DNA from: Lucinisca nassula
Lineage: Eukaryota > Mollusca > Bivalvia > Lucinida > Lucinidae
Direction: 5' to 3'
DNA: 64,000 bases
Assembly: GCA_963580285.1 (NCBI GenBank)
Contig: OY757017.1
Location: 14,892,538 to 14,956,537 of the forward strand
The translations under genes and the position numbers were made by a program. Positions 55,105 through 64,000 of this stretch are shown here, piece by piece. The first letter of the stretch is position 1; each line of letters opens with the position of its first letter. The notes beneath the pieces were generated by a model. That model had not been told where the DNA came from and did not search any database. It saw nothing but the letters and a program-made list of their open reading frames with translations.

Positions 55105-55369
55105 ACGAACAACACGCCTTTAAGATTTTGACCCCCTTGAACCCCAGTTTTATATAGTAAAACCGGGTTTTACAGGGGTAAACCTTATTTTTCTTATTTC
55201 TGCTCTAAAATATAGATTTTGGATACTAGTCAGAACCGATTCTAACGAGTGCCCACAATCTATATTTTGAGCAGAAATAAGAAAAATATCACAATTTTTC
55301 ATCTTAAAAGTTTCGATTTTTTTTTTCGGCAGTAAAATTTATAATGTATAGAGGCGTGTTTTCGTAATG
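55105..55369. mobile_element. MITE-A in a duplicated segment
   Basis: ACACGCCTTTAAGATTTTGA to GGCGTGTTTTCGTAATG; one core arm shortened. The related segment at about 56118-56170 lacks it. Confidence 0.82.
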
Positions 55370-55699
55370 AATGCATTATAATACTTATGCATGGCTCCAA
55401 AGCTAACATTTTTGATATTTATATTTTTTGGCTTATATTGTTCTTTTTTCTTCTGCAAACATTCCAGTTTGGTGCTCGTTAGAACCGCTAGTCTTAGGGT
55501 ATCATAGTATTTGATTATGAACAAAATATGTAAAATACAGTAAAAGGTGTACTTGAAAACCCCATCATTCTCAGTATAAAGTCGGGTTGTTCAATATACA
55601 GCTTGTTCCCGGGATTGTATGGTATTTGGTTTAAACTTTATTTCTGTGTATATTTATACGTACATCTTTTACACATATACTGAAGAAAAATAGAAATAC

Positions 55700-56003
55700 A
55701 GTTTTTTTTTGTTTGATTTGAGGTTTAACGTCCCCGTCAACACTGTAAAGGTCATTTTGGAGACGTTGCTTCCAATTTTGTGGGACTTTTACCCGACGTT
55801 GAGATGCAATGACTTCTCAAGCTCTGTCGCCCAAGCAAACCAATAGGGTTTATTAGCATGGACGGTCCGCCTCGCACCGCGGTTCCTGGACAGGCTTAGA
55901 TCCTCTAAGCGGTTTACCAGTACTAGTGTGCGGGCCGGATTCCGCTTTGCGTGGAAGCATCATGCAGCCCATATATTTCTTCAAGCCCCTTTGGGCGGGG
56001 GCT
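55700..56003 (-). mobile_element. SINE-1 copy
   Basis: Full length, between the two duplicated segments. Confidence 0.88.
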
Positions 56004-56503
56004 GACGCACTGACAACCTATGTTTTGAGTATAAACAAGAACAAATACCAAAATTTTCGTTAAAAAATTAATCATTTTGGAGGTATGGAAAATGTACTTT
56101 ATCACAAGGACGTGTACGACAGTTTGAAAGCGCACAATGTTTGTTTTGATAAATTATGACGAAAGTGATAAATGCATTATAATAGCCTACTTATGCATGG
56201 CTCCAAAACTAATATTTTTGATGTATATACAATATTTTTATATTCTGCCTTTTTCTTCTGCAAACATTCCAGTTCGGTGCTCGTTAGAACATCCAGTCAT
56301 CATCTTCAGTAATCATATTAGGGTACATGTATCACCAGTATTTGATAATGAACAAATTGTGTAAAATAAAATGTACCCTTGAAACCCCATCTTTCTCTCA
56401 GTATAAAGTCAGGTTGTTCAATATACAGCTTGTTCTCATGATTATATAGTATTTGGTTTAAACTTTATTTCCGTGTATATTTATACGTACATCTTTTGCA
56501 CAT

Positions 56504-56739
56504 GGGCCCCGCAAAGCGATTTTGGTACTTATCGCATATGCGAGCAGCGAAGGTTCAGGCGAGCCTGCGCATCCGCGCAGTCTCGCCAGAACCTTCGCTG
56601 CTCGCTCAAACAAGCAGTGAATCAAGAGGAACCTTCAGACAGAAAGCCATATCCCTGGCCCCTCTGAATGGCTGGGCATGCGCAGTTAAAATTTGTCATG
56701 ACGGAATGCTCGAAGACCCAAATTCGCTTGGCGGGGCTC
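56504..56739 (-). mobile_element. Element D, reverse
   Basis: GGGCCCCGCAAAGCGATTTT to CGCTTGGCGGGGCTC. It interrupts copy 2 of the duplicated segment (copy 1 reads TTTTACACATATACTGAAG). Confidence 0.85.
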
Positions 56740-56773
56740 AACTGTCATATACTGAAGGAAAAATAGAAATACA

Positions 56774-56985
56774 GTAAAATTCAGCTATTTAGACCACCTA
56801 AAATTAAGACTAAATCTGCTTTTAGAAGCTTATTTAGTTGGTTTCAGTTATTTTTTCTTTGTTTGTTATTTCTGCACACAGTGTCCTCTAGTCAGAGACC
56901 ACCTTTCTGACTGTTCAAAAGTGGTCTTAATGACCACTTTTGAACAGTCCCAAAGGTTGTCGAGATATAGGAATTTTATTGTATA
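56774..56985 (+). mobile_element. MITE-C copy
   Basis: CAGTAAAATTCAGCTATTTA to ATATAGGAATTTTATTGTA; intact core. Confidence 0.88.
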
Positions 56986-57037
56986 CGATATTTTTGTCAG
57001 TGCCTATGCATGACAGCATATATTTCAGTTCTGGTAT

Positions 57038-57322
57038 CTTTGTTTGTTAGAATTGAGGTTTTAAGTCCCCGTCAACAATATTTAGGTCATATTGGAGATG
57101 TTGCTTCGACTTTTGTGGGACATTTACCCGACATTGAGGTGAAATGACATCCCAAAGCCCTTCCGTCCAAACAAACCAATAGGGCTTATATGCAGGGCCT
57201 CACACCACTTTATCTGGACAGGCCTAGGCCTTTTACATGGTTTGCCAGTAACCATGTGCGGTCGGTTTACAGTTCAGCGGGAAGCAAAATGCAGCCCAAT
57301 CTATTTCTCCAGTCAGTTATGG
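57038..57322 (-). mobile_element. SINE-1, diverged
   Basis: Tail GAGGTTTTAAGTCCCCGTC; the head half is poorly conserved. Confidence 0.7.
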
Positions 57323-57340
57323 TGTCATCAAAAAGCCATG

Positions 57341-57637
57341 ACACGGCTCCCACCAATCGAAGCTTGAAGAAATAAATGATGCTTCCACGCAGAGCTGATC
57401 CGACCGCACACGAGTACTGGTAAACCACTTAGAGGATCTAAGCCTGCCCAGGCAAAGCGGTGCGAGTCGGACCGCTCATGCTTATAAATCCTATTTGTTT
57501 TATTGGGCGACAGGGCTTGAGATGTCATTTCATCTCAGTGTCGTTTGAAATTCCCACAAAATTGGAAGCAACGTCTCCCAAATGACCTATATAGTATTGA
57601 CGGGGACGTTTAACATCAAATTAAACAAACAAACAAA
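57341..57637 (+). mobile_element. SINE-1, array unit 1
   Basis: Head diverged (GCTCCCACCAATCGAAGC); tail AAACAAACAAACAAAG. Confidence 0.85.
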
Positions 57638-57764
57638 GCCGTGAAAAGAACCCTGTAAACCCCACTTTATACATGAAAATTGGGCTTTACACCGGTTCTA
57701 ATGCGTACTAATACCTATAAGTGGAGCTTTTTTAAGAATTTTATCACAATGTTTCATCATGTTA

Positions 57765-58425
57765 TCAAGTCTGTGTAATGAACATCCCTCTCACCCCCAC
57801 TTTATATAGAGAAAACTAGGCTTCACGCGGTAGACATTATTTCTGTTTTTTGTGCTCCGAGACATAGGTTGTGGGTACTCGTTATAATCACCTCATTGAT
57901 GCGGTTCTAACGAGCACCCACAACCTATGTTTGGAGGATTACTAAGATTAACGTCACATTAACAAGTTCGTATAATGAATAGCCCTATAAACCCCACTTT
58001 ATGTAGAGAAATCTGGGATTTACAGAGATATACATTATTTGCCTTATTTCTGCCCAAAGACATAGGTTGTACTCGTTAGAACCGCATTGATGCGGTTCTA
58101 ACGAGCAGCCACAACCTATGTTTGAAGTACTCTAAGATTAACGTCACATTAACAGGTTCGAATAATGAATAGCCCTCTACACCCCCACTTTATATAGAGA
58201 AATGTGGGGTTTATGGGAGATATACATTATTTTCCTTATTTCTGCTCCAAGACTGTGACATAGGTTGTGGGTACTCGTTAGAACCGCCTCAATGAGGCGG
58301 TTCTAACGAGCACCCACAACCTATGTTTGGAGAATAATTAAGCACGATATTAAAAAATTTCATCACTAAAATGACTTTTTTGGAGAAATGGAAGGATGTA
58401 CTTTATTTTAGTGTTATCATAATGC
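57765..58425. mobile_element. Three MITE-B copies, array unit 1
   Basis: Approximate bounds 57765-57955, 57956-58138 and 58139-58425. The first has unmatched arms (ATCACCTC / GATGCGG), the second matched altered arms (CCGCATTGATGCGG), the third the standard arms. Confidence 0.75.
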
Positions 58426-58474
58426 CCCTGAAAGTGTCAAACGAATTCAGTTTATTACGATAACACGCGTTCGG

Positions 58475-58785
58475 CCCATGCCCATCGGGGCTTGAAGAAA
58501 TAGATGGGCTGCATGATGCTTCCACGCAGAGCTGAAACCGACTGCACACAATTACTGGTAAACTGCTTAGAGGATCTAAGCCTGCCCAGCCAAAGCGGTG
58601 CGAGTCGGACCGTCCATGCTTATAAACCCTATAGTTTCATTGAGCGACAGGACTTCAGATGTCATTTTATCTCAATGTCGGGTAAACGTCCAACAAAATT
58701 GGAAGCAAGGTCTCCAAAACGACCTATACAGTGTTGAGTGTTGACAGGGACATTAAACCTCAAATCAAACAAACATACAAAACCG
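58475..58785 (+). mobile_element. SINE-1, array unit 2
   Basis: Almost identical to the copy at 59825, including the odd ATTACTGGTAAACTGC. Confidence 0.9.
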
Positions 58786-58899
58786 TGGAAACAACCTTGT
58801 AAACCCCACTTTATACATGAAAATATGGCTTTACACAGGTTCTAACGAGTACTAATACCTATAAGTGGAGCTTTTATAAGAAAATTATCACAATGTTTC

Positions 58900-59775
58900 A
58901 TCATGTTATCAACTCCGTGTAATGAACACCCCTCTCAACCCCACTTTATATATATATATAGAGGGAGAAAACTCGGATTTACGCGGGGAAAACATCTCTT
59001 ATTTATGCTCCGAGACATAGGTTGTGGGTACTCATTATAATCGCCTCATTGATGCGGTTCTAACGAGCACCCACAACCTATTTTTGGAGTATTACTAAGA
59101 TAAACGTCACATTAACAAGTTCGTATAATAAATAGCCCTATAAACCCCACTTTATGTAGAGAAATGTGGGGTTTACAGAGATATACATTATTTGCCTTAT
59201 TTCTGCCCAAAGACATAGGTTGTACTCGTTAGAACCGCCTTGAGGCGGTTCTAACGAGTAGCCACAACCTTTGTTTGGAGAATTACTAAGATTAACGTCA
59301 CATTAACAGGTTCGAATAATGAATAGCCCTCTACACCCCACTTTATATAGAGAAATCTGGGATTTACGGAGATAAACATTATTTGCCTTATTTCTGCTCC
59401 AAGACATAGGTTATGGGTACTCGTTAGAACCGCCTCATTGAGGCGGTTCTAACGAGCACCCACAACCTATGTTTGGTGTATTACTAAGATTAACGTCACA
59501 TTAACAAGTTCATATAATCAATAGCCCTATAAACCCCACTTTATATAGAGAAATGTGGGGTTTATGGGAGATATACATTATTTTCCTTATTTCTGCTCCA
59601 AGACGGTGACATAGGCTGTGGGTACTCGTTAGAACCGCCTCAATGAGGCGGTCCTAACGAGCACCCACAACCTATGTTTGGAGAATAATAAAGCACAATA
59701 TTAAAAAAATTCATCACTAAAATGACTTTTTTGGAAAATGGAAGGATGTACTTTATTTTAGTGTTATCATAATGC
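58900..59775. mobile_element. Four MITE-B copies, array unit 2
   Basis: Approximate bounds 58900-59105, 59106-59288, 59289-59488 and 59489-59775. Cores CCTCATTGATGCGG, CCGCCTTGAGGCGG, CCGCCTCATTGAGGCGG and CCGCCTCAATGAGGCGG. Confidence 0.75.
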
Positions 59776-59824
59776 CCCTGAAAGTGTCAAACGAATTCAG
59801 TTTATTACGATAACACGCGTTCGG

Positions 59825-60133
59825 CCCATGCCCATCGGGGCTTGAAGAAATAGATGGGCTGCATGATGCTTCCACGCAGAGCTGAAACCGACTGCACACA
59901 ATTACTGGTAAACTGCTTAGAGGATCTAAGCCTGCCCAGACAAAGCGGTGCGAGTCGGACCGTCCATGCTTATAAACCCTATAGTTTCATTGAGCGACAG
60001 GACTTCAGATGTCATTTCATCTCAATGTCGGGTAAACGTCCAACAAAATTGGAAGCAAGGTCTCCAAAACGACCTATACAGTGTTGAGTGTTGACGGGGA
60101 CATTAAACCTCAAATCAAACAAACATACAAAAC
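59825..60133 (+). mobile_element. SINE-1, array unit 3
   Basis: 1350 bp downstream of the unit 2 copy with only a few differences. Confidence 0.9.
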
Positions 60134-60249
60134 CGTGGAAACAACCTTGTAAACCCCACTTTATACATGAAAATTGGCTTTACACAGGTTCTAACGACTA
60201 CTAATACCTATAAGTGGAGCTTTTATAAGAAAATTATCACAATTTTTCA

Positions 60250-60720
60250 TCATGTTATCAAGTCCGTGTAATGAACACCCCTCTCAACCCCACTTTATAT
60301 ATATAGAGAGAGAAAACTCGGATTTGCGGGGGTAAAACATTGTTTCTCTTATTTACATGTATGCTCCGAAGCATAGATTGTGGGTCCTCGTTATAACGTT
60401 TCAATGAGGTGGTTCTAACGAGTACCTAAAACCTATGTTTGGAGTATTACTAAGATTAGCGTCACATTAACAGGTTCGTATAATGAATAGTCCTCTAAAC
60501 CCAACTTTATATAGAGAAATCTGGGATTTACGGAGATATACATTATTTGCCTTATTTCTGCTCCAAGAAATAGGTTGTGGGTACTCGTTAGAACCGCCTC
60601 AATGAGGCACAATTAAGCACAATTAAAAAAAAAATCATCACAAAAAATGATCTTTTTGGAGATATGGAACAACTAACTATATCGAACGGATGTGTTATCT
60701 TAATGCACCAGAAAGTGTCA
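60250..60720. mobile_element. Two MITE-B copies, array unit 3
   Basis: About 60250-60465 and 60466-60720. The second has lost one palindrome arm and ends GGATGTGTTATCTTAATG. Confidence 0.7.
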
Positions 60721-60748
60721 AATGAATTCAGTGAGTCACAATGGTGTA

Positions 60749-61346
60749 CGAACCCGGGAAGGAACTTAGACTTTTATTTTTAATATGCTGTGGGAACAAG
60801 ATATTAAGTTATGCGAACAAGATATTATCTGTGCACATAAGATAATATGTTGTGTGCACAGATATTATCTTGTGCGGACAACATAATATATCTTGTGCAC
60901 ACAAAGATTATATCAAGATAACATTTTTGCATAGATGTTGTGCAGACAACATAGTATCTTATGCGTCTGATTAAATTGTGCTAACAAGCTCATGAAGATA
61001 ATATGTGGTGCGAACAAGATATTAAGCTGTGCAAAAAAGATAATATCTTGTGCACACAAGATATTATGTTGTGCAAACAAGATAATACGTTGTGCACATA
61101 AGATATTATGTCTTACACACAATATCTATGTTGTGCAAACAAGATAATATCTTGTGCGCACAAGATATTAAGTTATGTGAACAAGATATTATCTTGTGTG
61201 CACAAGATAATATTGTGTGCGCAAGATAATAACTTGTGTGCATAAGATATTATCTTGTTTGCACAAGATAATATCTTATGTGCACAAGATATTATCTTGT
61301 TCGCACAACATATCAAATTAAATTGTATGTCTCTTCCCAGGTTTCG
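60749..61346. mobile_element. Element K: inverted ends around a palindromic minisatellite
   Basis: Left CGAACCCGGGAAGGAAC, right TCTTCCCAGGTTTCG. Between them, some 25 units alternate AAGATATTATCTTGTGCACA-like and mirror forms. The minus-strand frame with repeated HNILCAQ is an artefact. Confidence 0.82.
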
Positions 61347-61717
61347 TAAGGGTGTGATATTTTAATGAAAGTTCAACTGAGCAGAACAAATTATTTGCAT
61401 GCTTTCTGCCATAGAGAATTTTTGTACATGTATTTGATATATTTTGTAAAGATAAATTATGTATATATTTTATAGAGTTTAGATAGAAATTCATTTATTT
61501 TTCTTTGGAATGCATAACATGCATTGTTAATACATACGCTCATCTGTAAATGTTGTATCTTTATAGTGCTACACAGCACTCTAAACTTTGATCTCATTAT
61601 AGAAACATAATGTGTATTTGTGTAAATTGTGTCTGTCAGGCCAATATGACAGGAAATGGTAAAATGTTGAATTTCAGTGACTTTACATAAGATTATAATT
61701 CAATGTGAGTCTTTTAG
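61347..61717. other. No gene seen
   Basis: AT-rich; no element recognised. Confidence 0.45.
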
Positions 61718-61795
61718 TACGCGTGAATAAGAAACTTTTCGAAGCAGTGTGAGTGTATAAGAAATTTTTCGAAGCAGTGTGAGTCTTTTCGGAGT
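61718..61795 (+). repeat. Outlying minisatellite units
   Basis: Two units (AAGAAACTTTTCGAAGCAGT) of the 62305 array, separated from it by about 500 bp. Confidence 0.8.
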
Positions 61796-62304
61796 CTAAC
61801 TGTTGGTTTTCTTTTGCTCCAGCATTTCAGTGGTTTCTTGCTGTCGAGTCCTCACCGTTGTTTCATCTCTGTAGTTGTTTTTTTTTTTTTATGTTAACGG
61901 AGATGTTGCATTGATGAGTTAGGAGACCTTCATGCGGGCTGAACAAATTATTTGTCTTAATCGCGATGGGAGTAAGGGCGAGGATTGTGGCCACGTAAAA
62001 TCGATCTAAGCCCCCCCCCCACCCCACCCCGGTGGAATTCGTGTCCGCTGACCTTCCAAGGCGGTTCTTCTGTCGCGGTTTATTTTTGTTTGTCTTTTGG
62101 GTGTTTATGTCGCTTATATTATTTTATTTTGGATAGCCTGTTGGCCATTTTGTGGGAAAGTAACTGTCCTTTTGGCTTTCCGCTATTGATGTTTACATTA
62201 GGGTGTGTTGTTTCGTGTTTGTGTTTCTTTCCCTTTGGTGTCTCTGATGGGAGCTGTGGGTTAATTGTATCAATTCTTGATCATTGCCTCCACTTCTATT
62301 TTCA
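61796..62304. other. Insert between minisatellite blocks; no gene seen
   Basis: Contains the repeat shared with 37977-38130 (62135-62275) and a C-run near 62010. The frame at 61985-62308 runs through that repeat. Confidence 0.55.
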
Positions 62305-64000
62305 ATAAGCGTGTATAAGAACGTTTTGAAGCAGTGTGAGTATTTTAATAAGCATGTATAAGAAACTAAAGCAGTGTGAGTCTTTACGTAAGCAAGAAAT
62401 TTTTCAAAGCAGTGTGTGTCTTTACGTAAGCAAGAAACTTTTCAAAGCAGTGTGAGTCTTTACGTAAGCAAGAAACTTTTCAAAAAAGTGATAGTCTTTA
62501 CGTAAGCAAGAAACTTTTCAAAGCAGTGTGAGTCTTTACGTAAGCGTGTATAAGAAACCTTTCAAAGCAATGTGAGTCTTTTAGTAAGTGTGTATAAGAA
62601 ACTTTTCGAAGCAGTGTGAGTCTTTACGTAAGCAAGAAACTTTTCAAAAAAGTGATTGTCTTTACGTAAGCAAGAAACGTTTTAAAGCAGTGTGAGTCTT
62701 TACGTAAGCGTGTATAAGAAACCTTTCAAAGCAGTGTGAGTCTTAACGTAAGCGTGTATAGGAAACTTTTCAAAGCAGTGTGAGTCTTAACGTAAGCGTG
62801 TATAAGAAACTTTTCAAAGCAATGTGAGTCTTTACGTAAGCGTGTATAGGAAACTTTTCAAAGCAGTGTAAGTCTTTTAGTAAGCGTGTATAAGAAACTT
62901 TTCAAAGCAATGTGAGTCTTTACGCAAGCGTGTATAAGAGACCTTTCAAAGCAGCGTGAGTCTTTACGTAAGCGTCTATAAGAAACCTTTCAAAGCAATG
63001 TGAGTCTTTACGCAAGCGTGTATAAGAGACCTTTCAAAGCAGCGTGAGTCTTTACGTAAGCGTGTATAAGAAACCTTTCAAAGCAATGTGTGTCTTTTTG
63101 CAGTGCGTGTATAAGAGACCTTTCAAAGCAGCGTGAGTCTTTACGTAAGCGTGTATAAGAAACCTTTCAAAGCAGTGTGAGTCTTTACGCAAGCGTGTAT
63201 AAGAGACCTTTCAAATCAGCGTGAGTCTTTACGTAAGCGTGTATAAGAAACCTTTCAAAGCAGTGTGTGTCTTTTAGTAAGTGTGCATAAGAAACTTTTC
63301 AAAGCAGTGTGAGTCTTTACGTAAGCGTGTATAAGAAACTTTTCAAAGCAGTGTGAGTCTTTACGTAAGCGTGTATAAGAAACCTTTCAAAGCAGTGTGA
63401 GTCTTTTAGTAAGTGTGCATAAGAAACTTTTCAAAGCAGTGTGAGTCTTTACGTAAGCGTGTATAAGAAACTTTTCAAAGCAGTGTGAGTCTTTACGTAA
63501 GCAAGAAACGTTTTAAAGCAGTGTGAGTCTTTACGTAAGCGTGTATAAGAAACTTTTCGAAGCAATGTGAGTCTTTACGTAAGCGTGTATACATGTAAGA
63601 AACTTTTCAAAGCAGTGTGAGTCTTTACGTAAGCAAGAAACGTTTTAAAGCAGTGTGAGTCTTTACGTAAGCGTGTATAAGAAACTTTTCAAAGCAGTGT
63701 GAGTCTTTACGTAAGCAAGAAACGTTTTAAAGCAGTGTGAGTCTTTACGTAAGCGTGTATAAGAAACCTTTCAAAGCAATGTGTGTCTTTTTGCAGTGCG
63801 TGTATAAGAGACCTTTCAAAGCAGCGTGAGTCTTTACGTAAGCGTGTATAAGAAACCTTTCAAAGCAGTGTGAGTCTTTACGCAAGCGTGTATAAGAGAC
63901 CTTTCAAATCAGCGTGAGTCTTTACGTAAGCGTGTATAAGAAACCTTTCAAAGCAGTGTGTGTCTTTTAGTAAGTGTGCATAAGAAACTTTTCAAAGCAG
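62305..64000 (+). repeat. 44/38-bp minisatellite, about 39 units, runs off the window
   Basis: Units alternate a 44-bp form (CAGTGTGAGTCTTTACGTAA then GCGTGTATAAG) and a 38-bp form (then GCAAG). A block near 63060-63300 recurs at about 63750-63990, a 693-bp higher-order period marked by TTTTTGCAGTGCGTG. Confidence 0.96.

Larger units (their letters stand above)
54975..56500. repeat. Tandem segmental duplication, about 1 kb period
   Basis: GCGCACAATGTTTGTTTTGA occurs at 55076 and about 56129, and ATTATAATACTTATGCATGG-like sequence at 55375 and 56174. It continues to TTTATACGTACATCTTTT (55655 and about 56480). SINE-1 separates the two. Confidence 0.85.
57341..60720. repeat. Higher-order tandem array: SINE-1 plus several MITE-B per unit, three units
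   Basis: SINE-1 copies at 57341, 58475 and 59825 each lead into ACTTTATACATGAAAAT and TACCTATAAGTGGAGCTTTT, then three to four MITE-B copies. Units 2 and 3 repeat at exactly 1350 bp (GGGCTGCATGATGCTTCCAC at about 58506 and 59856). Confidence 0.92.

Noticed and set aside
58504..60087. Two identical 77-residue frames 1350 bp apart as a duplicated gene
   Set aside because: They are SINE-1 copies within the tandem SINE/MITE array.
60913..61122. Minus-strand protein with HNILCAQ repeats
   Set aside because: Palindromic minisatellite of element K.
62305..64000. CRISPR-like or telomeric repeat
   Set aside because: No spacers, units of 38/44 bp, and no TTAGGG motif; it is a minisatellite.

Overview
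This window looks like animal nuclear DNA. It is AT-rich, carries one intron-containing gene, is saturated with short transposable elements and microsatellites, and shows no bacterial-style operons. The one gene I can support is an orthologue of the nuclear receptor HNF4 (NR2A family). It lies on the + strand as six exons between 30966 and the stop codon at 54312. The protein ([18 protein letters not shown] and the C-terminal KQEVI) is clearly HNF4. The mix of tRNA-derived SINEs and short hairpin MITEs suggests a lophotrochozoan, most likely a bivalve mollusc. That species call is inference and was not checked against any database.

The HNF4 exons are 30966-31265 (both zinc fingers), 34217-34332 (hinge), 37733-37888, 41457-41697 and 44550-44786 (ligand-binding domain, ending in AF-2), and 53867-54312 (F domain and stop). 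Phases 1, 0, 0, 1 and 1 join without a frame break. Counted from the in-frame ATG at 30977 the product is 494 residues. The true N-terminal exon(s) were not found and probably lie upstream. Introns run from 2.9 to 9.1 kb and are mostly transposon. Elements end within 8-40 bp of several HNF4 splice sites.

1-30 kb, upstream of the recognised gene, is a mosaic of elements. MITE-A and MITE-B carry a central palindrome built on GTTAGAACCGCCTC. SINE-1 is about 300 bp with a tail near GACGGGGACGTTAAAC; SINE-2 to SINE-5 are tRNA-like. MITE-C has a core near GTTCAAAAGTGGTCTT, and piggyBac-like MITEs are flanked by TTAA. Two large nests (6413-8098 and 4318-4970), a 146-bp tandem array (9365-11255), a 417-bp tandem duplication (16331-17168) and a 0.5-kb (AGT)n tract (13955-14432) also lie here.

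30-55 kb is the HNF4 locus. Its introns hold a 58-bp-stem hairpin just upstream of the DNA-binding-domain exon, a 1-kb fold-back element, a three-deep nest at 32071-32948, and a decayed GIY-YIG-like fragment of a Penelope-type element.

55-64 kb is downstream of HNF4. It contains a duplicated segment that may show an empty MITE site, a three-unit higher-order array of SINE-1 plus MITE-B (57341-60720), a terminal-inverted-repeat element filled with palindromic minisatellite (60749-61346), and a 44/38-bp minisatellite that runs off the window end. I saw no other convincing protein-coding gene; nearly all other long reading frames fall in repeats. Family names are my own labels, and element ends are good to about 10 bp unless a target-site duplication is given.
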